Shown here: positions 42,029-50,737 of the stretch, piece by piece
Numbering within the stretch: position 1 is the first letter of the stretch
Layout: every line of letters begins with the position of its first letter
DNA from: Thermaurantimonas sp046299575
GTDB lineage: Bacteria > Bacteroidota > Bacteroidia > Flavobacteriales > Schleiferiaceae
Length of the DNA stretch: 64,000 bases
Direction of reading: 5' to 3'
Assembly (NCBI RefSeq): GCF_046299575.1
Contig: NZ_JBKBHX010000002.1
Span: forward strand, 62,001-126,000
The notes under the pieces: model-generated
What the model was told of the DNA's origin: nothing
What the model saw: only the letters and a program-made list of their open reading frames with translations
Database searches by the model: none
Program-made: the position numbers and the translations under genes

Positions 42029-43462
42029 TTAGTTATTAAGTGTAAGTTTTTTCTTCAAATCTTCTACATATCCTTTAAATTTTTTATCAGTATCCATCAA
42101 GTTTGCGACTGTTTTACAGGCATGGAGCACAGTAGCGTGGTCTTTGTTGCCACATTGGGCACCAATGCTCGCCAACGAGTTCTTCGTCAGCATTTTTGCA
42201 AAGTACATACTGAGTTGACGGGCTTGCACTACTTCACGTTTTCTGGTTTTTGACTTCATTACATCAATTGGTAGGTCGAAGTAGTCACAAACCACTTTTT
42301 GAATGTAGTCGATGGAAAGTTCGCGAGTGATGTTTTTTACGAACTTATCGATCATCTGGCGAGCCAGGTCTATAGTGATTTGTTTTTTGTTTAACGAGGC
42401 TTGTGCAAGCAGCGATATTAGGGCACCTTCCAGTTCGCGTATGTTGGTATTAATGCTATAAGCCAGATATTCGACTACATCTCGGGGCATTTCAATGCCG
42501 TCTTTGTACAGCTTGCTTTCCAAAATAGCAATACGAGATTCTAAATCAGGCATTTGAAGATCGGCAGACAAACCCCATTTAAAACGAGACAGGAGTCTTT
42601 GTTCAATTCCCTGAAGATCAACAGGTGATCGGTCAGAAGTTAGAATGATTTGTTTGTTGTTTTGATGGAGATGGTTGAAAATTTCAAAAAATACATCCTG
42701 GGTTTTGATCTTGCCTGCCAAATTGTGTATATCGTCGATGATGAGCACATCGATCATTCGGTAAAAGTGCACAAAATCGTTAGTGGAATTGTTTCTGGTA
42801 GATTCGTAGAATTGTTGAGCAAACGTGTCACAGCGTACGTACAAAACGATTTTGTCCGGATAATTTTCTTTGATCTCAATGCCGACAGCATTGGCTAAAT
42901 GTGTTTTACCTAAGCCTGTTCCGCCATAAATGAGCAGGGGGTTAAAAGAAGTGCCCCCAGGTTTTTTTGCCACTGCAAACCCGGCCGAACGCGCTAAACG
43001 ATTAAAATCACCTTCAATGTAGTTGTCAAAATTGTAGTTCGGATTTAGTTGTGAATCAACATGTACTTTTCTCAGGCCCGGTATAACAAAAGGATTTTTT
43101 ACCCCATGAGCACTGATCTCAGCCGGGATATTTACTTTTTGTTCTTTAACCGGGCTTCTTTGATTAGAGGGTAAATTGATACTTGCAGGATTTTGATTTC
43201 CGTAAGTATTTTCCATAATAATGGAGTACACTAACTTAGCATTTTCTCCAAGTTCTCTGGTAATGGCTGAGCGAATCAAAGGCAGGTAATGCTCCTCGAG
43301 CCATTCGTAAAAAAACTTAGACGGAACTTGAATTGTTAACACATTATCCCGGAGTTTGAGCGGTCGAATTGGTAAAAACCAAGTTTTAAAATTTTGTGGA
43401 GTTATATTGTCTTTAATATAGTTAAGACAGGCTTCCCACACTTTTTCCGGGTTTCTTTCCAT
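42029..43462 (-). CDS. dnaA: Chromosomal replication initiator DnaA
   Basis: The AAA+ initiator that opens oriC and also acts as a transcription factor. 477 residues with all four domains: domain I (residues 1-85, with WFLPIRPLKL), a variable domain II linker, AAA+ domain III with Walker A GGTGLGKTH (180-188) and Walker B VLIIDDIH, and DNA-binding domain IV with the DnaA signature CGNKDHATVLHACKT. A good terminator follows. The upstream 190 bases hold only one imperfect DnaA box, so oriC is probably not here. Confidence 0.97.
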   Translation of the reverse strand: MERNPEKVWEACLNYIKDNITPQNFKTWFLPIRPLKLRDNVLTIQVPSKFFYEWLEEHYLPLIRSAITRELGENAKLVYSIIMENTYGNQNPASINLPSNQRSPVKEQKVNIPAEISAHGVKNPFVIPGLRKVHVDSQLNPNYNFDNYIEGDFNRLARSAGFAVAKKPGGTSFNPLLIYGGTGLGKTHLANAVGIEIKENYPDKIVLYVRCDTFAQQFYESTRNNSTNDFVHFYRMIDVLIIDDIHNLAGKIKTQDVFFEIFNHLHQNNKQIILTSDRSPVDLQGIEQRLLSRFKWGLSADLQMPDLESRIAILESKLYKDGIEMPRDVVEYLAYSINTNIRELEGALISLLAQASLNKKQITIDLARQMIDKFVKNITRELSIDYIQKVVCDYFDLPIDVMKSKTRKREVVQARQLSMYFAKMLTKNSLASIGAQCGNKDHATVLHACKTVANLMDTDKKFKGYVEDLKKKLTLNN

Positions 43463-43526
43463 AGCGAGGTGATTTTAAATTCTTTAAAAAAATTTTAAAG
43501 ACTTTTCAAAAATTGGGGGGCAAAAA

Positions 43527-43535
43527 TGTGGACAA
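43527..43535 (-). promoter_or_regulatory. Possible DnaA box in the dnaA leader
   Basis: Minus strand reads TTGTCCACA, one mismatch from TTATCCACA. It lies 65 bases before the dnaA ATG, where an autoregulatory box might be. A -7-like TAAGTTTG occurs further up at 43603-43610. A single imperfect box is weak evidence. Confidence 0.3.
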
Positions 43536-43654
43536 TATTTTTAATAAAAAACTCTTTTTTGCGTTTTTTTATTTGAAATTTTTGTCTAACTTGCGAAACG
43601 CACAAACTTAACAATTCCTTAATTTAAAAATATAAATATCTGAAAAACAGCATT

Positions 43655-44059
43655 ATGTATCTGCATAAAATTCAAGTTAGGGTGCGCTACGGCGAAACGG
43701 ACCGCATGGGGTATGTGTATTATGGCAATTATCCTCTTTATTATGAGGTAGGTAGGGTAGAGGCTTTAAGAAATTTAGATATTTCTTACAAAGATTTGGA
43801 AGAGAATGGCATATTGATGCCAGTCTTATCCCTCCAAATCAAATACATAAGACCAGCTTTTTATGACGACTTATTAACAATAAAAACCGAGATTCGGGAA
43901 ATGCCTGCAAGTCGAATCATCTTTCATCACGAAATCTACAACGAAGCAGAAACTTTACTGAATATTGGTTCGGTTGAACTGGTGTTTTTAAATGCTGCGA
44001 CTGGAAAGCCAATCAGATGTCCTAATAAAGTAATACAAGTATTACAGAAATATTTTTAA
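43655..44059 (+). CDS. Acyl-CoA thioesterase (YbgC/4-hydroxybenzoyl-CoA thioesterase family)
   Basis: A 134-residue hotdog-fold thioesterase. The family motif RYGETDRMGYVYYGNY contains the catalytic Asp (usual form YxDTDxxGxVYHxxY), with Glu in EVGRVEALR. It hydrolyses small acyl-CoA or acyl-ACP thioesters. In proteobacteria YbgC lies in the tol-pal operon; here it stands before nadK and the bamA cluster and is divergent from dnaA. It is 75 bases from the nadK start. Confidence 0.88.
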   Translation: MYLHKIQVRVRYGETDRMGYVYYGNYPLYYEVGRVEALRNLDISYKDLEENGILMPVLSLQIKYIRPAFYDDLLTIKTEIREMPASRIIFHHEIYNEAETLLNIGSVELVFLNAATGKPIRCPNKVIQVLQKYF

Positions 44060-44134
44060 AAAATCTTATAAAAATTTCTTTCAACCACTTCTTTGTCGTT
44101 TTCTTACCTTCGCATCCCATCAAAATTTTACTTA

Positions 44135-45016
44135 TTGAAGGTTGGAATATTTGGCATAAGCATACCTACCGACGGCAGCGCCTATGTTCAACATTTATTA
44201 AATGTGCTAAGCGCAGCTGGCGTTGAGTATTCAGTGTACTTACCGCTTGTCACAGTTCTAAAAGAGCAAAACATTTCTTTCTCAGCAATAGATATATTTG
44301 AGAATGAAGAGGATTTGTATTTCAAAAATCCGGACTTTCTAATTTGCCTGGGGGGAGATGGTACCATTTTAGAGGCTTCAACGCTCACAGCTGGGACTGG
44401 AATACCTGTAATGGGGATTAACCTCGGACGGCTTGGCTTTCTATCTAATGTCTCGAGAAACGACATCGATTTGGCGATAACGATGCTTAGAGAGGGAAGG
44501 TTCAGTGTTTCAGAGCGATCGATGCTCTCTCTGCGCAATTCATCGAGTCCGCTGGGAGCTGACTTTCTGGCGCTCAACGAGGTGACCGTCAGTAGGAAAG
44601 ACTCTGCCTCTATGATCACCATCCACGCATGGATCGACGATCAATTCTTAGCCAGTTACTGGGCTGACGGGCTCATCATCAGTACACCTACCGGAAGTAC
44701 AGGTTACAATCTGAGCTGCGGTGGACCAATCGTTTCGCCTACGAGTGGGGTAATGATTATAACTCCGATTGCACCTCATAACTTAAATGTACGCCCGGTT
44801 GTTATATCCGACAGCAGCCAGATTCGCCTTCAAATCGAAGCTCGGGAGAAATACTTTTTAGTGGCAACGGATTCTAAGACTCAGAACATCGAATGCGGAA
44901 AAGATCTGCTGATTCAAAAAGCTAAAGTGACTTTTTCGTTGGTTCAATTAGAGGGTTATCCCTACTACAAGATACTCAGAGAAAAGCTTTATTGGGGAGC
45001 TGATAAAAGAAATTGA
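44135..45016 (+). CDS. nadK: NAD kinase
   Basis: Phosphorylates NAD to NADP. The key loop CLGGDGTILEAS and GINLGRLGFLSNV, LNEVTVSR, and ADGLIISTPTGSTGYNLSCGGPIV are all present, as in the diacylglycerol-kinase-like NAD kinase fold. No ATG is available near the N terminus. TTG 44135 gives MKVGIFG, the usual family start; an earlier TTG at 44093 overlaps a -7-like TACCTTCG (44105-44112), so it would precede the transcription start. ~293 residues. It overlaps the DUF6089 gene by one base. Confidence 0.93.
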   Translation: MKVGIFGISIPTDGSAYVQHLLNVLSAAGVEYSVYLPLVTVLKEQNISFSAIDIFENEEDLYFKNPDFLICLGGDGTILEASTLTAGTGIPVMGINLGRLGFLSNVSRNDIDLAITMLREGRFSVSERSMLSLRNSSSPLGADFLALNEVTVSRKDSASMITIHAWIDDQFLASYWADGLIISTPTGSTGYNLSCGGPIVSPTSGVMIITPIAPHNLNVRPVVISDSSQIRLQIEAREKYFLVATDSKTQNIECGKDLLIQKAKVTFSLVQLEGYPYYKILREKLYWGADKRN

Positions 45017-45879
45017 TGCTTGCAATTGAAATAAATAAACTGTACATGCGTTTTAAAGGCGAAATTCAAAAGGTGCAAATCAACTATTTGGTTGTCTTAT
45101 TACTATTGACCGAGCGCGCAATAGGCCAATTTATAGGTGCCGGCATTACCGGAGGTGTCTCACATTTTATCGGCGATGTGGGTAATTACGGCATTCACAT
45201 GCCACAGGGTTACAACTTTGGATTAGCAGCAATTTATGCACTGAATCCACATTATTCCATTGAAGCCGGGGGGTATTACGGTGTAGTAGCCAATGATGAC
45301 GCCCTGAGCTCAATTGATTGGCGAAGGAATCGTAATTTAAGTTTTCGATCTTTTGTATATGAAACGCACGGAAGGGTGAATTTTAACTTTTTTCCGGTGA
45401 CTGGCCGCAGAGGTGAAAACAACAGTCCTTTCATCTTTTTAGGATACGGTTTGTTTGCTTTTTATCCGGAGACCTGGTATCAAAATCGATGGGTAAAGCT
45501 AAGGCCTCTGGGAACTGAAGGACAAGGTACTCGATTGAGCGACAAGGGAATCTACCCGGAAACAAGCAGTTTTATACTCTTTGGTTTAGGCTATTCAATA
45601 ACAATATCTCAAATTGTAAATGTCTATTTCGAAACTGGATTTCGACGCACAGACACAGATTATTTAGACGACGTAAGCGGTTACTATGTAGATGCTGTTG
45701 AGCTGGCCGAAATTCGAGGGCCCGTGGCAGCTGCCCTCAGCAATCGATCGATTGTGCGATTTGATACCACTGATAGGCTTAGAGGAAATCCCACAAACAA
45801 AGATTGGTACGTATTTACTAATTTTAAAATAATATTCAAATTATCTTCGTCGCGCGAAAAATGCAGAACCGGTTGGTAA
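45016..45879 (+). CDS. DUF6089 outer-membrane beta-barrel-like protein
   Basis: A ~287-residue protein matching DUF6089, a Bacteroidota family found between nadK and uppS. A hydrophobic segment (INYLVVLLLLTERAIG, residues ~22-38 from ATG 45016) acts as a signal peptide; ATG 45046 would make that signal more regular. The mature part is a small beta-barrel: GITGGVSHFIGDVGNYG, YSIEAGGYYGVVAND, SFILFGLGYSITISQI, TGFRRTDTDYLDDVSG. Function is unknown, but the place before uppS-bamA-skp points to the outer membrane. It starts at the nadK stop and its end overlaps uppS by 19 bases. Confidence 0.85.
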   Translation: MLAIEINKLYMRFKGEIQKVQINYLVVLLLLTERAIGQFIGAGITGGVSHFIGDVGNYGIHMPQGYNFGLAAIYALNPHYSIEAGGYYGVVANDDALSSIDWRRNRNLSFRSFVYETHGRVNFNFFPVTGRRGENNSPFIFLGYGLFAFYPETWYQNRWVKLRPLGTEGQGTRLSDKGIYPETSSFILFGLGYSITISQIVNVYFETGFRRTDTDYLDDVSGYYVDAVELAEIRGPVAAALSNRSIVRFDTTDRLRGNPTNKDWYVFTNFKIIFKLSSSREKCRTGW

Positions 45880-46652
45880 CAAACTCAGATAACGCAGCTC
45901 TTAATCAAGCAACAATAGAAGTAGACCTCACCCGACTCCCCAAACACATTGCTATTATTATGGACGGCAATGGCCGTTGGGCTCGGGCCAAAGGATATAT
46001 TCGTTCGCTTGGTCATGAAAATGGCGTTGATGCTCTTCGCAGAATAGCTACAGCCTCAGCTGAGCTAGGTATCGAATACCTCACTGTGTATGCCTTCAGC
46101 ACTGAAAATTGGAAACGCCCAAAAACTGAAGTAAAGGCTTTAATGTCTATTTTAGTGAAGGCTCTGCGCAAAGAACTCTCAACACTGCTCGACAACAATA
46201 TCCGTCTGCAAGCGATTGGTGACATCTCGCTCTTGCCTGAAGACATCCAAAAACAGCTTACTGAGGTTATAGCCCTTACTTCTAAAGGTACACGCATGGC
46301 CCTAACCTTAGCGCTTAGCTACTCCTCTAAAGAAGAAATTCTGCGCGCTACCAGACTGCTCGCTGAAGATGTGCGCAAAGGGCTTCTGTTACCGGAAAAT
46401 ATAACCGAACAAGTCTTCGAAAACTACTTATATACACGTGGAATGCCTCATCCAGACCTGCTCATTCGCACCAGTGGTGAATATCGAATAAGCAATTACC
46501 TGCTATGGCAATTAGCTTATACCGAACTGTATTTTTCACCTAAGCTCTGGCCTGACTTTACAAAAGAAGACCTACTCTTGGCCATAGCTGAATATCAAAA
46601 GCGCGAAAGAAGGTTTGGTTTAATTTCAGAACAACTCAATGAAAATTTTTAA
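45861..46652 (+). CDS. uppS: Undecaprenyl diphosphate synthase (isoprenyl transferase)
   Basis: Makes the C55 lipid carrier for peptidoglycan and LPS. 263 residues with HIAIIMDGNGRWARAKG (catalytic Asp in MDGNGRW), YAFSTENWKRP, and the C-terminal substrate site LLIRTSGEYRISNYLLWQ then YTELYFSPKLWPDF. Compared with the usual RTSGExRxSNFLLWQ, Phe is replaced by Tyr, which is conservative. The ~20-residue N-terminal extension is not conserved. It overlaps DUF6089 by 19 bases and bamA by 14 bases. Confidence 0.95.
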   Translation: MQNRLVTNSDNAALNQATIEVDLTRLPKHIAIIMDGNGRWARAKGYIRSLGHENGVDALRRIATASAELGIEYLTVYAFSTENWKRPKTEVKALMSILVKALRKELSTLLDNNIRLQAIGDISLLPEDIQKQLTEVIALTSKGTRMALTLALSYSSKEEILRATRLLAEDVRKGLLLPENITEQVFENYLYTRGMPHPDLLIRTSGEYRISNYLLWQLAYTELYFSPKLWPDFTKEDLLLAIAEYQKRERRFGLISEQLNENF

Positions 46653-49164
46653 AATACCAGCCCGTTTTGTCGTTTATCTAATAGTTTTATTTTTTTTTAT
46701 ACCCGGCCAGATTCACAGCCAGGTTCAAAACAATGTAGAGGTTACCGAAGGGCTTGAGTACGAAATAGGTGGAATAACCCTTGCAGGCGCTGAGAATTTA
46801 GATTACAACCTGGTATTACTCATTTCAGGTCTCAATGTTGGTGATCGCATCGTTTTTCCAAGCGATAAAATTACTAGAGCCATAAAAAACCTTTGGAAGC
46901 AAAAACTTTTTGAAGACATCCAAATCTATGTGACCGGAAAAAGTGGCCGAATTATTTACCTTGAAATTTATCTCAAAGACCTTCCTCGACTCAGTAAATA
47001 TTACATCACCGGAGTTAAAAAGAGCCGTAGAGATGAATTGCGCGACGAAATCAAATTGAATCGCGGAAACATTGTAACTGATAACCTCATCATCACGGCA
47101 AAAAATAAAATATTAAAATATTATGAGGACAAAGGCTACTTCGATGCTGAAGTAGAAGTAGTGACCGAAAGAGATACTGCTGAAAACAATGCTTTAATCT
47201 TAGGTTTTCGCATTAAAGAAGGGGATAGAATAAAAATCAAAGAAATTGAATTCATCGGCAATAAAAACATCAGCGATGCCAAGCTTAGAAAGGCTATGAA
47301 AGAAACAAAACGCCACAGGTGGTACAACATCTTTCGCACATCGAAATACATCGATGAAAAATTCAGAGAAGACCTCGAAAAAGTGATAGATAAATACCAG
47401 GAAAACGGCTACCGCGATGCTCGGATACTCAAAGATTCCATATATCGAATACCTGGAGAGAATTTTATTAACCTCTACATCACCATCGAAGAAGGCAATA
47501 AGTTTTACTTCAGAAACATCACCTGGATTGGAAATACGAAATATCCGGATGAAGTTTTAAATGCCGTCCTGAAAATTAAAAAAGGTGATCCCTATGACGC
47601 AAAGCGATTGAGCGAGCGCCTTTATGCCGACCCCAATGGCAACGACGTAAACTCCCTCTACATGGACAATGGATACCTTTTCTTTAATCTAACCCCCGTA
47701 GAAGTATTAATTGAAAACGACTCAATCGATTTAGAAATGCGTATCCGCGAGGGTAGGCAAGCCACCATTAACAGAGTGACTGTAACCGGTAACGATCGCA
47801 CAAACGACCATGTGATTATGCGTGAAGTACGCACCCGCCCAGGCGATCTCTTCCGCAAGAGCGACATTCAACGCACCATGCGCGAGCTTTCTCAGCTCGG
47901 ATTTTTCGACCCTCAACAGCTCAACGTTAATCCCGTTCCTAATCCTGAAACCGGAACTGTGGACATCGAATACACCGTTGTAGAACGCAGTACCAGCCAG
48001 CTGGAGCTTCAAGGCGGTTGGGGTGGTGGCTTAGGTATAGTGGGTACTCTCGGTTTGAGTTTCAACAACTTTTCGGCTCGAAACATCTTTAACAAAAAAG
48101 CTTGGACTCCACTGCCTTCAGGCGATGGACAGACGCTAAACCTCAGAGCACAGAGCACCGGTCGATTCTTTCAGAACTATTCTATCTCTTTTACAGAGCC
48201 CTGGTTGGGCGGTAAAAAGCCCAATTCACTTACCATCTCAGGATACCATTCCGTTCAGAATTTCGGAGGAAGAAGGATCGGTGATCCCTTGCGCCAGGCG
48301 CTGAACATCACTGGTCTTACTATCGGCCTGGGCAAGCGCCTTCGATGGCCTGACGATTATTTTACCCTTTATCAGGCTTTAGAATTTCAACATTACAGGC
48401 TCGATAACTTTGAGCTCGGCATTCCTAATTTCAGAAACGGATTTTCTAACAACTTTTCTTTCCGATTCGTACTCACAAGAAATAATACCGATGTACCCAT
48501 CTTCCCCACCCGAGGCTCCAATACCATTTTTACCCTAAAGCTTACACCCCCGTATTCTTTATTAACAGGGCGCGATTACAGTGATGCCACACCGCAAGAG
48601 AAGTATTATCTGCTCGAATATTACAAGTTTAAATTCAACACTACCTGGTACACTGAGGTCTATAAAAACATCGTGATCTCATCGCACGCCGAGATGGGAT
48701 TCATGGGCACTTACAACCGGGTGATAGGCCTATCGCCTTTCGAAAGGTTCTTTGTGGGTGGTGATGGTATTCAGAACTTTATTCTTGACGGACGGGAAAT
48801 CATTGGTTTAAGAGGATATCCTAACAATTCCATTGTGCCAGGGGCAACTCCTACCGGCCAAAGTCAGTTGGGCAATGGTGGGGTTCTTTATTCAAAATAT
48901 ACGGCTGAATTGCGTTTTTTGATTTCTCCGAATCCAAATGCTCAGATATGGCCTCTGCTCTTTGTAGAAGCAGGAAACAACTTTGGGTCGTTTAAAGAGT
49001 ATCGCCCCTTTCAGCTCTATCGCAGCTCAGGTGCAGGTATTCGCATTTTTATGCCCATGTTTGGGTTGCTTGGCATAGATGTTGGCTATGGTTTCGACCC
49101 TGTGCCTGGCTTTTCAGCTCCTTCAGGGTGGCGCACACATTTCATTATTGGTCAGCAATTCTAA
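46639..49164 (+). CDS. bamA: Outer membrane protein assembly factor BamA
   Basis: The central subunit of the BAM complex. 841 residues: signal peptide 1-28 (ending QIHS), five POTRA domains over ~35-440 (seen in repeated units such as NKILKYYEDKGYFDAEVEV, KVIDKYQENGYRDARI and RTMRELSQLGFFDPQ), and a 16-strand barrel from ~450. The barrel lid loop shows GGDGIQNFILDGREIIGLRGY (split by position), and the C terminus ends in Phe (FIIGQQF), the usual BAM signal. It overlaps uppS by 14 bases and the first skp-like gene by 1. Confidence 0.96.
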   Translation: MKIFKIPARFVVYLIVLFFFIPGQIHSQVQNNVEVTEGLEYEIGGITLAGAENLDYNLVLLISGLNVGDRIVFPSDKITRAIKNLWKQKLFEDIQIYVTGKSGRIIYLEIYLKDLPRLSKYYITGVKKSRRDELRDEIKLNRGNIVTDNLIITAKNKILKYYEDKGYFDAEVEVVTERDTAENNALILGFRIKEGDRIKIKEIEFIGNKNISDAKLRKAMKETKRHRWYNIFRTSKYIDEKFREDLEKVIDKYQENGYRDARILKDSIYRIPGENFINLYITIEEGNKFYFRNITWIGNTKYPDEVLNAVLKIKKGDPYDAKRLSERLYADPNGNDVNSLYMDNGYLFFNLTPVEVLIENDSIDLEMRIREGRQATINRVTVTGNDRTNDHVIMREVRTRPGDLFRKSDIQRTMRELSQLGFFDPQQLNVNPVPNPETGTVDIEYTVVERSTSQLELQGGWGGGLGIVGTLGLSFNNFSARNIFNKKAWTPLPSGDGQTLNLRAQSTGRFFQNYSISFTEPWLGGKKPNSLTISGYHSVQNFGGRRIGDPLRQALNITGLTIGLGKRLRWPDDYFTLYQALEFQHYRLDNFELGIPNFRNGFSNNFSFRFVLTRNNTDVPIFPTRGSNTIFTLKLTPPYSLLTGRDYSDATPQEKYYLLEYYKFKFNTTWYTEVYKNIVISSHAEMGFMGTYNRVIGLSPFERFFVGGDGIQNFILDGREIIGLRGYPNNSIVPGATPTGQSQLGNGGVLYSKYTAELRFLISPNPNAQIWPLLFVEAGNNFGSFKEYRPFQLYRSSGAGIRIFMPMFGLLGIDVGYGFDPVPGFSAPSGWRTHFIIGQQF

Positions 49165-49715
49165 TGAAAGTATTTTCGCCCGCAGAAAGCATGAAACTAT
49201 TACCGCGTATTTTGGCAGGGTTACTTTTCAGCGTATTTAGCACTTTGCTAAATGCCCAGAATCAGCGCATTGCCATAGTTGATACCGAATACATCCTGAA
49301 AAAAGTACCTGAATACAACCAGGCTCAATTAGAGCTTGACAGACTATCTTCCCAATTTGAGGGAGAGATTGAAGCGCTAAAAAGCGAACTGCTGGCTCTA
49401 CAACGCGCATTGAATGCTGAAAAAGTTCTCTTAACCGATGAAATGATTAAGGAGCGAGAGGAAATAATTGCTAAAAAAGAAAAACAGATTTTCGAAACGC
49501 AGAGAAAATATTTCGGACCAGAAGGTGAGTTGTTTAAAAAGCGGAAAAGTTTGGTAAAACCCATTCAAGACCAAGTATATAACGCCATACAGGAGGTGAG
49601 TCGCCAAAAGCGCATTGACCTCGTGATCGATAAGGCTAACTCGCTATCTATCTTGTATGTAAGCGATAAAATGGACATTAGCGATGATGTACTCAATAAA
49701 TTGGGATACCGATGA
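49164..49715 (+). CDS. OmpH/Skp-family periplasmic chaperone, copy 1
   Basis: A ~183-residue protein of the OmpH family, which carries unfolded outer-membrane proteins. The signal peptide is MKLLPRILAGLLFSVF (with cut after LNA), preceded by nine residues if ATG 49164 is used; ATG 49191 would start it directly. Mature part: IAIVDTEYILKKVPEY strand, a long coiled-coil helix hairpin (~residues 55-135), then IDLVIDKANSLSILYVSDKMDI. ATG 49164 overlaps the bamA stop as TAATG, supporting coupled translation. Pairs with the second copy directly downstream. Confidence 0.9.
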   Translation: MKVFSPAESMKLLPRILAGLLFSVFSTLLNAQNQRIAIVDTEYILKKVPEYNQAQLELDRLSSQFEGEIEALKSELLALQRALNAEKVLLTDEMIKEREEIIAKKEKQIFETQRKYFGPEGELFKKRKSLVKPIQDQVYNAIQEVSRQKRIDLVIDKANSLSILYVSDKMDISDDVLNKLGYR

Positions 49716-50368
49716 CGAATAAATATAAACCTTTAATACCATCAAATATGTTTAGAAAAACCCTGTTAGCTGCCATAGTAGCTCTATTTACTTCAGTAGG
49801 CACCTATGCACAAAAATTTGCACATCTCGATTTTACCGAATTAGTGCGCACCATGCCTGAGTACAAACAAGCTCAGGAAGAAATGGAGAAAATGCGCAAA
49901 GAGATGGAAGATGAACTCCTCGAGCTGCAAAACGAGTTGCGTGAAAAGGCCCAGAAATTTGAAAAAGAAGCTCCCGGCTATACAGAATTAGTACGCCAGA
50001 GAAAAATACGCGAACTGCAAGAGATGCAGCAGAAAATTCAGGAGTATGCCGAAGAAAATCAGGAAAACCTCGCTCGTCGTCAGCAAGAGCTACTTCAACC
50101 TCTCACGCAGAAAGCTCAAAAAGCTATTGAGGAAGTCGCCACTAAAAATGGATACACCTATGTATTCGACTCAAGCCAGGGAAATGGGCTTCTCTTCTTC
50201 AAAAACGGAGAGGATATTATTGCTCTTGTAAGAAAGCAACTGGAATCTATGCCTTCGGTCGACATTAAATCGAACAAAGGCTCAACAGAGCCTCCAAAAA
50301 CAAATACTCAAACCCCGGCTCCGGCTCAACAGCAACAGACCTCTCCCTCTAAAGGGAAAAAGAAATAA
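49712..50368 (+). CDS. OmpH/Skp-family periplasmic chaperone, copy 2
   Basis: A second Skp-like chaperone, 218 residues from ATG 49712, which overlaps the first copy's stop as ATGA; ATG 49748 (MFRKTLLAAIVALF, cut after TYA) gives a cleaner signal peptide. The mature part has FAHLDFTELVRTMPEYKQA, a long Glu/Lys/Gln-rich coiled coil (~45-130) and the terminal strand GYTYVFDSSQGNGLLFF. It differs from copy 1 by a ~45-residue C-terminal tail rich in Thr, Gln, Pro and Lys. The two genes share ~30% by eye. A terminator follows. Confidence 0.9.
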   Translation: MTNKYKPLIPSNMFRKTLLAAIVALFTSVGTYAQKFAHLDFTELVRTMPEYKQAQEEMEKMRKEMEDELLELQNELREKAQKFEKEAPGYTELVRQRKIRELQEMQQKIQEYAEENQENLARRQQELLQPLTQKAQKAIEEVATKNGYTYVFDSSQGNGLLFFKNGEDIIALVRKQLESMPSVDIKSNKGSTEPPKTNTQTPAPAQQQQTSPSKGKKK

Positions 50369-50392
50369 TCTTCAGGAAATTGTCTTTGAATT

Positions 50393-50417
50393 AAGCCTCC
50401 GGATATCGGAGGCTTTT
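50393..50417 (+). terminator. Terminator of the nadK-bamA-skp operon
   Basis: AAGCCTCCG pairs with CGGAGGCTT around a 5-base loop and is followed by a T-rich tract, 24 bases after the second skp-like stop. Its T-tract runs directly into the next promoter. Confidence 0.9.
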
Positions 50418-50425
50418 TATTTTTG
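50418..50425 (+). promoter_or_regulatory. -7 promoter box of the DUF493 gene
   Basis: TATTTTTG, an exact TAnnTTTG match embedded in the preceding terminator's T-tract, 18 bases before the DUF493 ATG. Confidence 0.55.
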
Positions 50426-50443
50426 TAATTTCAACACAAGATA

Positions 50444-50722
50444 ATGAACAAAGGCGAGTACAATTTTGACAAACTGTTTGAAGTATTGAGCAGAGAGAGT
50501 TGGCCACAGGTGTACTACTTCAAATTCATTGTAAGAGCTGATAACCACCTCATTGCCAGAGTTCAGAGTCTGTTTAATTCAAACGAAGCCAACATCAGTA
50601 TGCGCCGTTCGGCAAAAGGTAATTATGTCACTATTTCGGCAAAAGAAATGATGCTCACCGCTGAGAGTGTAGTGGAGCGCTACAAAAAAGCCTCTGAAAT
50701 TGAGGGTATTATTGCTCTCTGA
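50444..50722 (+). CDS. DUF493 (YbeD-like) protein
   Basis: A 92-residue alpha/beta protein of the DUF493 family, resembling ACT/YbeD-type regulatory folds. Seen: WPQVYYFKFIVRADN, NISMRRSAKGNYVTISAKEMM, and a final VVERYKKASEIEGIIAL helix-strand that matches the family end. No catalytic residues. In E. coli the homologue is near lipoate genes, but no such genes are present here. It is followed by the LD-carboxypeptidase gene 15 bases on. Confidence 0.85.
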   Translation: MNKGEYNFDKLFEVLSRESWPQVYYFKFIVRADNHLIARVQSLFNSNEANISMRRSAKGNYVTISAKEMMLTAESVVERYKKASEIEGIIAL

Positions 50723-50737
50723 TACATTTTAGTGGAA

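Noticed and set aside
43463..43654. Possible oriC next to dnaA
   Set aside because: Only one imperfect DnaA box is visible, with no cluster and no clear AT-rich repeat array. The gap is a divergent promoter region.
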